Shown here in pieces: positions 25,646 to 36,668 of a stretch of DNA of 64,000 nt; the first letter of the stretch is position 1, and each line of letters starts with the position of its first letter. The DNA lies in the NCBI RefSeq assembly GCF_003999995.1, contig NZ_RJAD01000004.1, positions 186,001 to 250,000 on the forward strand, read 5' to 3'. Below the pieces are notes generated by a model. That model was not told the origin of the DNA, did not search any database, and saw only the letters and a program-made list of their open reading frames with translations. This DNA comes from Microbacterium sulfonylureivorans. GTDB lineage: Bacteria; Actinomycetota; Actinomycetes; Actinomycetales; Microbacteriaceae. A program made the position numbers and the translations under genes.

Positions 25646-26919
25646 TACTGCTGCAGACCCGGGTAGAGCGGGAACGCGGCGGTCAGCGCGGCGACGCGCG
25701 CGCGCAGCGCCTCGACGTCGGCGCCGGGCAGCAGCGCGAGCGCGATGACGTCGGCGACCTCGGTGAACTCGGCGTCGCCGAAGCCGCGGGTGGCGAGCGC
25801 GGGCGTGCCGATGCGCAGGCCCGACGTGACCATCGGCGGACGCGGGTCGTTCGGGACCGCGTTGCGGTTGACCGTGATGTGGATCTCGTGCAGGAGGTCC
25901 TCGGCCTGCTTGCCGTCGATCGCGGCGTCGCGCAGGTCGACGAGCACGAGGTGCACGTCGGTGCCGCCCGAGCGGACCGCGATGCCGGCATCCTTCACAT
26001 CCTGCTGCGAGAGGCGCTCGGCGATGATGTGCGCACCGCTGAGGACGCGCTCCTGGCGCTCCTTGAACTCGGGCGTGGCCGCGAGCTTGAACGCGGTCGC
26101 CTTGGCGGCGATCACGTGCATGAGCGGACCGCCCTGCTGGCCCGGGAAGACGGCGGAGTTGATCTTCTTCGCGATGTCGGCGTCGTTGGTGAGGATGAAG
26201 CCCGAGCGGGGGCCGCCGATCGTCTTGTGCACCGTCGACGAGACGACGTGGGCGTGGGGCACCGGGTTCGGGTGCAGTCCGGCGGCGACCAGTCCGGCGA
26301 AGTGCGCCATGTCGACCCACAGGAGCGCGCCGACCTCGTCGGCGATGGCGCGGAACGCGGCGAAGTCGAGCTGACGCGGGTACGCCGACCAGCCGGCGAT
26401 GATGACCTTGGGCTGGTGCTCGATGGCCAGGCGCCGGACCTCGTCCATGTCGATGAGCGAGGTCTCGGGGTCGACGCCGTACGCGACGATGTTGAACAGC
26501 CGGCCGGAGAAGTTGATCTTCATGCCGTGCGTCAGGTGGCCGCCCTGGTCGAGCGAGAGCCCGAGGAGGGTGTCGCCGGGGCGTGCGATGGCGTGCAGCA
26601 CCGAGGCGTTGGCGGTGGCGCCGGAGTGGGGCTGGACGTTCGCGAACTCGGCGCCGAACAGCGATTTGGCGCGGGCGATGGCGAGCTCTTCGGCGACATC
26701 GACCTCTTCGCAGCCGCCGTAGTAGCGGCGACCCGGGTAGCCCTCGGCGTACTTGTTGGTCAGCACCGAGCCCTGCGACTGCAGCACGGATACGGGGACG
26801 AAGTTCTCGGACGCGATCATCTCGAGGTAGCCGCGCTGGCGGTCGAGCTCGCGCTCGAGCACCTGGGCGATCTCGGGGTCGACCTCGCTGAGGGGGGCGT
26901 TGAAGTACTGATCGGTCAT
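25645..26919 (-). CDS. glyA: Serine hydroxymethyltransferase
   Basis: 424-residue PLP enzyme converting serine and tetrahydrofolate to glycine and methylene-tetrahydrofolate. Seen: [23 protein letters not shown], the PLP lysine in [15 protein letters not shown], and [16 protein letters not shown] lies 6 bases before the ATG. With folD it supplies one-carbon units for the purine enzymes PurN and PurH, which are also in this window. Confidence 0.97.
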   Translation of the reverse strand: MTDQYFNAPLSEVDPEIAQVLERELDRQRGYLEMIASENFVPVSVLQSQGSVLTNKYAEGYPGRRYYGGCEEVDVAEELAIARAKSLFGAEFANVQPHSGATANASVLHAIARPGDTLLGLSLDQGGHLTHGMKINFSGRLFNIVAYGVDPETSLIDMDEVRRLAIEHQPKVIIAGWSAYPRQLDFAAFRAIADEVGALLWVDMAHFAGLVAAGLHPNPVPHAHVVSSTVHKTIGGPRSGFILTNDADIAKKINSAVFPGQQGGPLMHVIAAKATAFKLAATPEFKERQERVLSGAHIIAERLSQQDVKDAGIAVRSGGTDVHLVLVDLRDAAIDGKQAEDLLHEIHITVNRNAVPNDPRPPMVTSGLRIGTPALATRGFGDAEFTEVADVIALALLPGADVEALRARVAALTAAFPLYPGLQQ

Positions 26920-26977
26920 GACGATCTCCTTGACGACGGCTTTCGGGGTGCACGGCACGGGGTGCCGGGATTCACAT

Positions 26978-27058
26978 CGGCCCAGGCGTGCGGTCGAATG
27001 CCGTAGTCAGCCGCTCCCCGGTGGTGGACCACCTCAACGCCAGTCGCGACATCCCGAG
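26978..27058 (-). promoter_or_regulatory. ZTP (pfl-motif) riboswitch ahead of glyA-folD
   Basis: Read on the minus strand, the hallmark blocks appear in order: TCGCGACTGGCGT, then CCACCGGGGAGCGGC, then CGCACGCCTGGGCC. These match my recollection of the conserved P1/J and P3 segments of the ZMP/ZTP aptamer, which is known in front of folate and purine genes such as glyA and folD. A -10 box (TATGCT, 27057-27062) sits immediately upstream. A hairpin CGGCAC-CCC-GTGCCG (26953-26967) lies between aptamer and ribosome binding site and may be part of the expression platform; it has no U-run, so translational control is more likely than termination. Confidence 0.92.
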
Positions 27059-27137
27059 CATAACGGATGAGTCGCCCCTGGCAGGCGTCGATGACGCCCT
27101 GCTAGGCTGGGCACACCCTTTTGTTAGGACTCTTTAC

Positions 27138-28748
27138 ATGAATCGTCGCCGAGGACGGACCATCACGCTGGCCGCGCTCGTCGCGGCGATGCTGGCAGGC
27201 TGCACGCCCGCCGCCCAGAATGGAGACACTGTGCCTTCGCTTCCCGCCGTCGTCCCCGCGCCCGCCTCGCTCGAGCAGGCGTCGGGTGCGCCGTTCCGCC
27301 TCTCCGAGACGACGAGGATCGAGGGCGACGCGGATGCCGCGGCCGCCCTCGTCGCGCTGGTCCAGGCCCGCACCGGGCTCGAGGTCGCCGCAGACGGCGG
27401 CGGCGCGACCGTCACTCTCGCGATCCAGCCGGGCGGCGCCGCCGAGTCGTACACGCTCGCCGCGGACGAGGCATCCGTCGTCGTCACGGGCGCCGACGCG
27501 GCCGGACTCTTCTACGGAGTCCAGACCCTCGGCCAGCTGCTCGCACGCGACGGCGACGACTGGACCATCCCCGCGGTCACGATCGACGACGCCCCGCGCT
27601 TCGCGTACCGCGGCGTGATGCTCGACGTCGCCCGCCACTTCCACCCGGTCGAGACGGTGAAGGCGTACATCGATCGGGCGTCGGGTCTGAAGTTCAACGC
27701 GCTGCACCTCCACCTCGCCGACGACCAGGGCTGGCGCATCGAGCTGCACTCGCGACCGGAGCTCACCGAGCTCGCCTCGGGCACCTCGGTCGGCGGCGAT
27801 CCCGGCGGCTTCTACACGAAGGCCGACTACGCCGAGATCGTCGAGTACGCGGCATCCCGTCACATGATCGTCGTGCCGGAGATCGACATGCCCGGCCACA
27901 CGCACGCGGTCGGACTCGCCTACCCCGAGCTCGTCGAGGAGCCGGTGCTGAGCGACCACATCATCGAGATCGCCCGCGACTACGGCGGCGAGCTGCCCGA
28001 GACGGGCAAGCCCTACGACGGCATGGCGGTGGGCTTCTCGTCGCTGAAGATCCACGACGAGGCGACCTACGACTTCGTCGCCGATGTGTTCGGCGAGCTC
28101 GCGGGCATGACTCCCGGCCCGTACCTGCACCTCGGCGGCGACGAGGCGCTCGGCACGAAGCCCGAGGACTTCGCGCTGTTCGTCTCCCGCGCCAGCGCGA
28201 TCATCGCCGACCTCGGCAAGACCCCGGTCGCCTGGCACGAAGCCGGCGAGGCCGCGGATCTGGCGGAGGGGACGGTCGGACAGTACTGGGGCTTCGTCAC
28301 ACCGACCGACGGCATGGACGGCAAGGCGCGCGAGTTCGTGCGCAACGGCGGGCAGCTGATCCTCTCCCCCGCCGACGCGATCTACCTCGACATGCAGTAC
28401 CCGACCGGACCCGACCTCGGACTCACGTGGGCGAACGGCCCGACCAGCGTCGAGGACGCCTACTCGTGGGAGCCCTCGGCGATCATCCGCGGCATCGACG
28501 ACACCGACATCCTCGGCGTCGAGGCGCCGATGTGGACCGAGACCATCCGCACCGCGGCCGACATCGACACCATGGCCTTCCCCCGTATCGCGGCGGCCGC
28601 CGAAGCAGGGTGGTCGCCCGCCACGACGGCGAGCGAGCTGCGCACGTGGGAGTCGTTCCGCGTCCGTGTCGGAGCGCTCGGCCCCCTGTGGACGAGCCTC
28701 GGCATCGGCTTCCACCCGACCGGCGAGATCCCCTGGGTCACCGAGTGA
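27138..28748 (+). CDS. Secreted beta-N-acetylhexosaminidase lipoprotein (GH20)
   Basis: 536 residues. Lipoprotein signal peptide with lipobox LAGC (Cys about 22), then the GH20 N-terminal domain and the TIM barrel. Seen: FAYRGVMLDVARHF, LHLHLADDQGWRIE and the catalytic Asp-Glu of HLGGDEALG. Cleaves terminal GlcNAc from chitin oligomers or peptidoglycan fragments outside the membrane. Start at 27138, with TTAGGA upstream; an upstream in-frame extension lacks a signal peptide. It overlaps nagA (GTGA), so the two are an operon. Confidence 0.93.
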   Translation: MNRRRGRTITLAALVAAMLAGCTPAAQNGDTVPSLPAVVPAPASLEQASGAPFRLSETTRIEGDADAAAALVALVQARTGLEVAADGGGATVTLAIQPGGAAESYTLAADEASVVVTGADAAGLFYGVQTLGQLLARDGDDWTIPAVTIDDAPRFAYRGVMLDVARHFHPVETVKAYIDRASGLKFNALHLHLADDQGWRIELHSRPELTELASGTSVGGDPGGFYTKADYAEIVEYAASRHMIVVPEIDMPGHTHAVGLAYPELVEEPVLSDHIIEIARDYGGELPETGKPYDGMAVGFSSLKIHDEATYDFVADVFGELAGMTPGPYLHLGGDEALGTKPEDFALFVSRASAIIADLGKTPVAWHEAGEAADLAEGTVGQYWGFVTPTDGMDGKAREFVRNGGQLILSPADAIYLDMQYPTGPDLGLTWANGPTSVEDAYSWEPSAIIRGIDDTDILGVEAPMWTETIRTAADIDTMAFPRIAAAAEAGWSPATTASELRTWESFRVRVGALGPLWTSLGIGFHPTGEIPWVTE

Positions 28749-29872
28749 GCACCCTCGTCCACTCCGTCCGGCTCGTCGACGGCGGGCGGATCACGGACGA
28801 CGCGTGGGTGCTGTTCGACGCCGGCCGCGTGAGCGCCACGGGCGCCGGCGCCGAGCGACCGAGCGCCGACGAGGCCGTCGACGGAGCGGGCGGATGCCTC
28901 ACCCCCGGCTTCGTCGACATCCACGGACACGGCGGGGCGGGCGCGAGCTACGACGACGGCCCCGATGCGATCCGCACGGCTCGCGCGCTCCACCGCGCCC
29001 ACGGCACGACCCGCGCGGTGGTCTCGCTCGTGACTGCGTCACTCGACGACCTCGCGGCGCGGGCGGCCATGGTCGCCGAGCTCGCGGAGTCCGATCCGAC
29101 GATCCTCGGCTCGCACCTCGAGGGGCCCTACCTCGACCCGGGGCACAAGGGCGCGCACACGCGCGCGCTCCTGCGGGCGCCCGATGCGGCGTCGGTCGAC
29201 CGTCTGCTCGAGGCCGGACGGGGCACGATCCGCCAGGTCACCCTCGCCCCCGAACTCCCCGGCGCCGACGACGCGATCGCGCGGTTCGTGGCCGCGGGCG
29301 TGGCCGTGGCCGTGGGACACACCGATGCGGATGCCGCGACCACGCGCCGCGCGTTCGAGGCCGGTGCGACCCTCCTCACCCACGCGTTCAACGCGATGCC
29401 GGGCATTCACCACCGGGCGCCCGGACCTGTCGTGGCGGCGCTTCGCGACGAACGCGTGACCCTCGAGGTGATCGCCGACGGCGTGCACGTCGACGATGAG
29501 CTGATCGCGGTGCTGTTCGCCGCCGCGGGCGATCGCCTGGCGCTCGTCACCGATGCCATGGCCGCGGCCGGTTCCCACGACGGCCGCTACGACCTCGGCG
29601 GTCTCGGCGTCACGGTCACCGACGGCGTCGCGCGGCTCGACGACGGTGGTGCCATCGCGGGCTCGACCCTCACCCAGGACGAGGCGCTGCGCCGCGTGGT
29701 CACCGGCGGCGCGCCACTGGCCACGGCCGTGCGCGCCCTGACCACGACACCGGCGCACGCGATCGGACGCGACGACCTCGGCACGCTGTCGGCAGGGGCC
29801 GCGGCGGACGCGGTGCTGCTCGACCGGGATCTCCGCGTGCAGCGGGTGTGGATCGACGGCGTCGCGCTCTGA
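28745..29872 (+). CDS. nagA: N-acetylglucosamine-6-phosphate deacetylase
   Basis: 375-residue amidohydrolase that gives glucosamine-6-phosphate, the NagB substrate. Seen: metal motif DIHGHGGAG, GSHLEGPYLDPGHKGAH, VGHTDADAATT, HAFNAMPGIHHR and catalytic Asp in LVTDAMAAAG. GTG start overlaps the hexosaminidase stop. Partner genes nagB and a sugar importer lie at 34927-41360. Confidence 0.94.
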   Translation: MSTLVHSVRLVDGGRITDDAWVLFDAGRVSATGAGAERPSADEAVDGAGGCLTPGFVDIHGHGGAGASYDDGPDAIRTARALHRAHGTTRAVVSLVTASLDDLAARAAMVAELAESDPTILGSHLEGPYLDPGHKGAHTRALLRAPDAASVDRLLEAGRGTIRQVTLAPELPGADDAIARFVAAGVAVAVGHTDADAATTRRAFEAGATLLTHAFNAMPGIHHRAPGPVVAALRDERVTLEVIADGVHVDDELIAVLFAAAGDRLALVTDAMAAAGSHDGRYDLGGLGVTVTDGVARLDDGGAIAGSTLTQDEALRRVVTGGAPLATAVRALTTTPAHAIGRDDLGTLSAGAAADAVLLDRDLRVQRVWIDGVAL

Positions 29873-29879
29873 GAGTGGG

Positions 29880-29918
29880 CCGTCCGCCGCACAACCCGGG
29901 GTGTCGCGCGGCGGACGG
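29880..29918 (+). terminator. Stem-loop after nagA
   Basis: CCGTCCGCCGC (29880-29890) and GCGGCGGACGG (29908-29918) form an 11-base perfect stem with a 17-base loop, starting 7 bases after the nagA stop. No T-run follows, which is common for actinobacterial terminators. Confidence 0.65.
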
Positions 29919-30312
29919 AGCATCAGGAGGATCGCCGCTCCGGGCTGCGGCCGCGCAGTCCGGAGTAGAGCGGGGCCGGTGGTCCCTCCCCCGAGTTCCC
30001 ACCGAGCCCCGCCTCCGGCGACACGGACAGGTGACCCCGCCCTTCGCCGATGCCCGCCGCGTCCCCACGAGTGGCGAGCAACGTTCTCTGACTCATGAGA
30101 CGGCGGAGGGGGCGTTCTATTACGCGTGTTCGAGGAAATCGCGCAGCACGTGGATCGCACGAACCCGCATGCGGACGACCGATTTCCTCGATGCATCTGG
30201 TCAAATCCCAGATCGGCGGTGAGAATGGGATCTGCGCGCTGTTCTCGCACGGCTCGCATGCTGGGTCGCCATTGGGGAGCGATCACGACCGCCCAGCCAC
30301 CCGGGGAGACGC
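29919..30312. other. Gene-free leader region of the ECF sigma fusion gene, with a 12-bp inverted repeat
   Basis: I find no supportable gene here. The notable element is an exact inverted repeat, TCGAGGAAATCG (30130-30141) and CGATTTCCTCGA (30180-30191), with 38 bases between. AT-rich stretches around 30110-30225, unusual for this genome, probably hold the promoter of the sigma gene. Confidence 0.6.
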
Positions 30313-32424
<2,112 letters not shown>

Positions 32425-32470
32425 CCCCGGCCCGGCTCTGAGCGGGGACGACGGCGCCTAAACTTGACGC

Positions 32471-32857
32471 ATGCCCGACTCCGTTCGCCCCGCGTCACCC
32501 GCCGAGCCCGCGCCCGGCACCCGCGCGCCGCTGTCGGCGATCGACATCCTCGCCTTCGTCTGCGAGCTCTTCGCGTTCGCGAGCCTGGCGATCTGGGGGT
32601 TCGCGTCGTGGCCCTTCCCCTGGAACATCGTCGCGGGGATCGGCGCCCCGGTGCTCGCGATCCTGGTCTGGGCGCTGTTCGTGTCGCCCCGCGCCGTGTT
32701 CTCGGTCCATCCGTTCGTGCGCGGTCTCGTGGAGCTCCTCGTCTACGCGTCGGCGACGATCGCGTGGTGGAGCCTCGGGCAGGCGTGGATCGGCCTCGCC
32801 TTCGGCATCATCGCCGTCACCGTCGGCGTGATCGCCGGACGCCGCCGGTTCGCGTGA
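32471..32857 (+). CDS. YrdB-family (DUF2568) membrane protein
   Basis: 128 residues with four hydrophobic helices after a short proline-rich N-terminus. The stretches CELFAFASLAIWGFASW and ALFVSPRAVF resemble the DUF2568/YrdB family of unknown function. TAAACT (32459-32464) is followed by exactly 6 bases and the ATG, indicating a leaderless mRNA. It overlaps the next gene as GTGA. Confidence 0.8.
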   Translation: MPDSVRPASPAEPAPGTRAPLSAIDILAFVCELFAFASLAIWGFASWPFPWNIVAGIGAPVLAILVWALFVSPRAVFSVHPFVRGLVELLVYASATIAWWSLGQAWIGLAFGIIAVTVGVIAGRRRFA

Positions 32858-34245
32858 GCACCGCCCCCGACGTCGTCGCGCGTCTGCGCGCCGCGCTCGG
32901 GGAGCGCGTCGACCTGACGCCGGAGTCGCTGCAGAGCGCACGCGCCGACAAGTCGGGGCACGCCGCATCCGGCGCGCCGATCGCCCTGGTCCACGCCGCG
33001 TCCGTCGCGGACGTGCAGGAGACGCTGCGCGTGGCGACGGCCACCGGCACGCCCGTCGTCACCCGGGGCGCCGGCACCGGACTGGCGGGGGGTGCGAACG
33101 CGGGTGCGGGCGAGATCGCACTGTCGGTGCGCGGCATGGACCGGGTCCTCGAGATCCGCCCCGACGATCTCCTGGCGGTCGTCGAGCCCGGCATCCTCAA
33201 CGGCGACCTGAATGCCGCCCTCGCGGAGCACGGCCTGTGGTGGGCGCCCGATCCTGCCAGTCGCGCGATCTCGACGGTCGGCGGCAACATCGCCACTGGG
33301 GCGGGCGGGCTGCTCTGCGCCAAGTACGGCGTCGTCCGCGACGCGGTGCTGGGCGTCGACCTGGTGCTCGCCGACGGGCGCCTGCTGCATCTGGGCCACC
33401 GCACCGTCAAGGGTGTCACCGGGCTCGACCTCACCTCGCTCGTGATCGGCTCGGAGGGCACGCTCGGCGTCATCGTCGGGGCGACGCTCAAGCTCCGCCG
33501 CCTCGTGCGGGGCGACGTGTGCACGATCGCGGCGACCTTCGCGGGCGTGCGCGCGGCTGCCGAGGCATCCGCCGCGGTCACCGCCTCGGGGGCGCAGCCG
33601 GCGATCATGGAGCTGATGGATGCCGCATCCCTCGCCGCCGTCCACGCGCTGCTGGCTCTCGAGCCGCCGGCGCCGGGCACCGCCCAACTGACGATCCAGA
33701 CCGACGGACCCGTCGCCGCGGCCGAGGCCGAGCGGATCGCCGGCATCCTGCGCACAACGGGAGGCACGGTCGCGCTCTCGCACGACCGGGAGGAAGGCGA
33801 GCGCCTTCTCGCGATCCGCCGGTCGATGCACCCCGCCATGGAGGCCCTCGGCACGGCGCTCATCGAGGACGTCTCCGTGCCGCGAAGCGCCCTCCCCGCG
33901 ATGTTCGACGAGATCGCACGGGTCGAGCGCGCGCACGGGCTCGTCATCCCCACGGTGGCCCACGCCGGCGACGGCAATCTCCATCCGAACTTCATCTTCG
34001 ACGCCGAGCCCGGCGCCTCGGGCGCGGTCACCGTGCCCGCGCACATCTGGGATGCCGCCGACGACCTGTTCCGCGCGGCCCTGCGCCTGGGCGGCACACT
34101 CACGGGCGAGCACGGGGTCGGGGTGCTCAAGCGGCGCTGGCTGGTCGACGAGCTCGGCGAGGATCAGTGGGATCTCCAGCGGCGCATCGTGCGCCAGTTC
34201 GACCCGCAGGGCATCCTCAATCCCGGAAAGGTGTTCGCGCGCTGA
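32854..34245 (+). CDS. FAD-binding oxidoreductase, glycolate oxidase / D-lactate dehydrogenase type
   Basis: 463 residues of the GlcD/Dld2 (PCMH-type FAD) family, oxidizing a 2-hydroxy acid. Seen: TRGAGTGLAGGANAG and GGNIATGAGGLLCAKYG for FAD binding, then the C-terminal catalytic domain with PTVAHAGDGNLHPNF and TGEHGVGVLKR. No partner GlcE/GlcF genes are nearby, so the stand-alone D-lactate-type enzyme is most likely. GTG start coupled to the preceding gene. Confidence 0.88.
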   Translation: MSTAPDVVARLRAALGERVDLTPESLQSARADKSGHAASGAPIALVHAASVADVQETLRVATATGTPVVTRGAGTGLAGGANAGAGEIALSVRGMDRVLEIRPDDLLAVVEPGILNGDLNAALAEHGLWWAPDPASRAISTVGGNIATGAGGLLCAKYGVVRDAVLGVDLVLADGRLLHLGHRTVKGVTGLDLTSLVIGSEGTLGVIVGATLKLRRLVRGDVCTIAATFAGVRAAAEASAAVTASGAQPAIMELMDAASLAAVHALLALEPPAPGTAQLTIQTDGPVAAAEAERIAGILRTTGGTVALSHDREEGERLLAIRRSMHPAMEALGTALIEDVSVPRSALPAMFDEIARVERAHGLVIPTVAHAGDGNLHPNFIFDAEPGASGAVTVPAHIWDAADDLFRAALRLGGTLTGEHGVGVLKRRWLVDELGEDQWDLQRRIVRQFDPQGILNPGKVFAR

Positions 34246-34249
34246 CTCG

Positions 34250-34897
34250 TCAGGACGCGGGCGGGTAGACCTGAACGCCGCTGTCGGATGCCGCGCGCGC
34301 ATCGGTCCGTGGAGCGAGGATGATCGCCATGATGCCCAGCGTCAGCGTCGAGGCCGTGGGCACGAGGGTCACGACGAGGAAGAGCAGCGCATACGGATCC
34401 TGCGTCAGGTCGGGCTGGGCGAGCACCGCTGCCTCGACGGCCGCCTGAGTGAGCGCGCACGCCACGAGCAGGATCAGGGGCAGCCAGCGCCATCGCGACG
34501 GCACCGCGCCGCCGCGCGCGAGCTGAACCGTCGCGATGAGGAGGGCGGCGAGGGAGACGACGCCGATGCCCTGACCGAGCATCACGGCGGCGCCGGACGG
34601 GAACGCTTCGATCGGGATGAACGACCACAGAGCCGTGGTGGCGAGCGGAAGGAGCGCCGCCACGGCGAACGCCGTGACTCCGAGCGGGCGACGGCCGACT
34701 ACGCTTCCGCTCCCGCGGATCCCGACGGCGAACACCAGGAGCGCACCGGCCCACAGCAGGGAGCTCACGAATCCCCCGCCGGGCAGGAAGACGCCTCGGG
34801 CGAGCAGCGGGAACACCGCGTAGGCGATCAGAAGGGAGCCGCCGACGAGCCAGGTGGTCCTGGCGTCTCGGACAGCGGTGGCCGAGGCATCCGTCAT
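34250..34897 (-). CDS. Predicted multi-pass membrane protein, family unclear
   Basis: 215 residues with about six hydrophobic helices (for example GGSLLIAYAVFPLLARGVF and LPLILLVACALTQAAVEAAV). The family is not recognised with certainty; a DUF998-like protein is possible. TAGGAT (34904-34909) is followed by 6 bases and then the ATG, so the transcript is probably leaderless. Its stop lies 4 bases from the convergent oxidoreductase stop. Confidence 0.75.
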   Translation of the reverse strand: MTDASATAVRDARTTWLVGGSLLIAYAVFPLLARGVFLPGGGFVSSLLWAGALLVFAVGIRGSGSVVGRRPLGVTAFAVAALLPLATTALWSFIPIEAFPSGAAVMLGQGIGVVSLAALLIATVQLARGGAVPSRWRWLPLILLVACALTQAAVEAAVLAQPDLTQDPYALLFLVVTLVPTASTLTLGIMAIILAPRTDARAASDSGVQVYPPAS

Positions 34898-34926
34898 GGC
34901 CGAATCCTAGCCACCCCCAGGACGGC

Positions 34927-35706
34927 TCAGATGCCCTGCCAGGCCGGCTTGTGGGCGAAGGTGTAGCGGTAGTAGTCGCGGTGCTCGAGGCGCGCGGCAG
35001 CGGCTTCGTCGACCACGACCGTCGCGTGCGGGTGCAGCTGGATCGCCGAGCCGGGCAGGGACGCCGTCAGCGGACCCTCCACGGCACCCGCGACGGCTTC
35101 GGCCTTGCCCGCGCCGAACGCCAGCAGCACGAGGTGCCGGGCGCGCATGATCGTGCCGAGTCCCTGCGTGATGCAGTGCCGCGGCACGTCGTCGACGCTG
35201 TCGAAGAAGCGCGCGTTGTCCTCTCGCGTCTGCTCCGTGAGCGTCTTCACCCGGGTCAGCGACGCGAACGACGAGCCGGGCTCGTTGAATCCGATGTGCC
35301 CGTCGGTGCCGATGCCGAGGATCTGGAGATCCACTCCGCCCGCCTCCGAGATCGCGCGCTCGTAGTCGTCGCCGGCGTGCTCGATGCCGTCGAGCGATCC
35401 GTCGGGCACGCGGACCAGTGCCGGGTCGAGACCCAGCGGCCCCACCACCTCGCGCGCGATCACCGAGCGATAGCTCTCGGGATGCGCCGGATCGATGCCG
35501 ACGTACTCGTCGAGGGCGAACCCGCGCACGCGCGACATGTCGACGCCGGCGACGCGGGGGCGCAGCGCCTCGTAGACCGGCAGCGGGGTCGACCCGGTGG
35601 CGAGGCCGAGGACGACGGCCGGGTTCGCGCGGATCAGCCGCACGATCTCGTCAGCGACGACGGCACCGGCCTCCGCCGGATCGCGGACGATGATGACCTC
35701 AGCCAT
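34927..35706 (-). CDS. nagB: Glucosamine-6-phosphate deaminase
   Basis: 259 residues; converts glucosamine-6-phosphate to fructose-6-phosphate and ammonia. Seen: GLATGSTPLPVYEAL, ALDEYVGIDPAHPESYR, GTDGHIGFNEPGSSF. GGAGG lies 9 bases upstream of the ATG and the start overlaps the ROK kinase stop by 8 bases. Last gene of the amino-sugar uptake operon; it completes the route begun by nagA at 28745. Confidence 0.96.
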   Translation of the reverse strand: MAEVIIVRDPAEAGAVVADEIVRLIRANPAVVLGLATGSTPLPVYEALRPRVAGVDMSRVRGFALDEYVGIDPAHPESYRSVIAREVVGPLGLDPALVRVPDGSLDGIEHAGDDYERAISEAGGVDLQILGIGTDGHIGFNEPGSSFASLTRVKTLTEQTREDNARFFDSVDDVPRHCITQGLGTIMRARHLVLLAFGAGKAEAVAGAVEGPLTASLPGSAIQLHPHATVVVDEAAAARLEHRDYYRYTFAHKPAWQGI

Positions 35707-36625
35707 GGGCCAGCGCCTCCTGGGTGTCGAGAGCGGCTCCGACGAGGGCGGCGCCCAGCGCCGCCGCGGGGGAACCCGCCGGAAGCAGCTCGACGCGCTC
35801 CTGCAGGTGGAGCGATCGCATGAACGGGGATGCCTCGGCGCTGGCTGCGAGCTCGGCCGCGACATCCGCCATCAACCGGTCGCCGAGCGCGGTCACGCCG
35901 CCGCCGAGCACGACGGCATCGACGTCGGCGGTCAGTACGAGGACCCGCACAGCCGCCGCGACGCCGCGGGCCAGACCGGAGCGCAGCTCGCGCGCCTCCG
36001 CGACGCCGGCATCGGCGGCGTCGAACACGTCGCGCACGGGCAGCGCGGAGCCGCGGCCCCACCGCTCGGCGATCGCGCCGCCGCCTGCGAGAGCCTCGAT
36101 GCAGCCGTGCTGGCCGCAGCGGCACAGGGGGCCGCGCGGGTCGACCGAGATGTGACCCACCTCGCCCGCGGTGCCGCGCGCTCCGCGCCACAGCCGGCCC
36201 TCGCTGACGATCCCCGCCGCGATGCCGGTACCGAGATTGAGGTAGCCCATCGACCCGGAGCCGCCGTGGAGGGCGTACGCGCCGAGCGCGGCGGCCTTCA
36301 CGTCGTTCTCGACTCCGACCGGCACGCCCAGCCGCGGCCTGGTCGCGGCCACGAGGTCGAGCTCGTCGACACCGAGGTTCACGGCGTGCACGACACGGCC
36401 CGACCCGGGCTCGATCTGGCCCGGGATGCCGATGCCCACCGAGCGGATCGCCGACACGTCGACGTTCGCCTCGCTGCCGAGCGCCCGCACGGCTTCCAGC
36501 ACCGTCGCGGTGACGGCATCGGGTCCCCACCCGGTCGCGAGGCGAACACGCCCGACGATCGTGCCCGCGTCGTCCACGGCGACGGCGTCCGTCTTCGTCC
36601 CGCCGACATCCAGTCCGACCTTCAT
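35699..36625 (-). CDS. ROK-family sugar kinase
   Basis: 308-residue ATP-dependent kinase, probably phosphorylating N-acetylglucosamine, glucosamine or another imported sugar. Seen: phosphate-binding GLDVGGTKTDA, GTGIAAGIV, and the ROK zinc site GEVGHISVDP with CRCGQHGC. No DNA-binding domain, so an enzyme rather than a regulator. Its place between permeases and nagB points to an amino-sugar kinase (NagK role). Confidence 0.88.
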   Translation of the reverse strand: MKVGLDVGGTKTDAVAVDDAGTIVGRVRLATGWGPDAVTATVLEAVRALGSEANVDVSAIRSVGIGIPGQIEPGSGRVVHAVNLGVDELDLVAATRPRLGVPVGVENDVKAAALGAYALHGGSGSMGYLNLGTGIAAGIVSEGRLWRGARGTAGEVGHISVDPRGPLCRCGQHGCIEALAGGGAIAERWGRGSALPVRDVFDAADAGVAEARELRSGLARGVAAAVRVLVLTADVDAVVLGGGVTALGDRLMADVAAELAASAEASPFMRSLHLQERVELLPAGSPAAALGAALVGAALDTQEALAHG

Positions 36626-36668
36626 CCGCCGACCCCCCTGCGGGAGGCGGCGTGGTGCACCGCGCGCA

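Noticed and set aside
32495..34302. Long antisense frames opposite the FAD oxidoreductase
   Set aside because: Shadow frames from GC-rich third positions with no motif or ribosome binding site.
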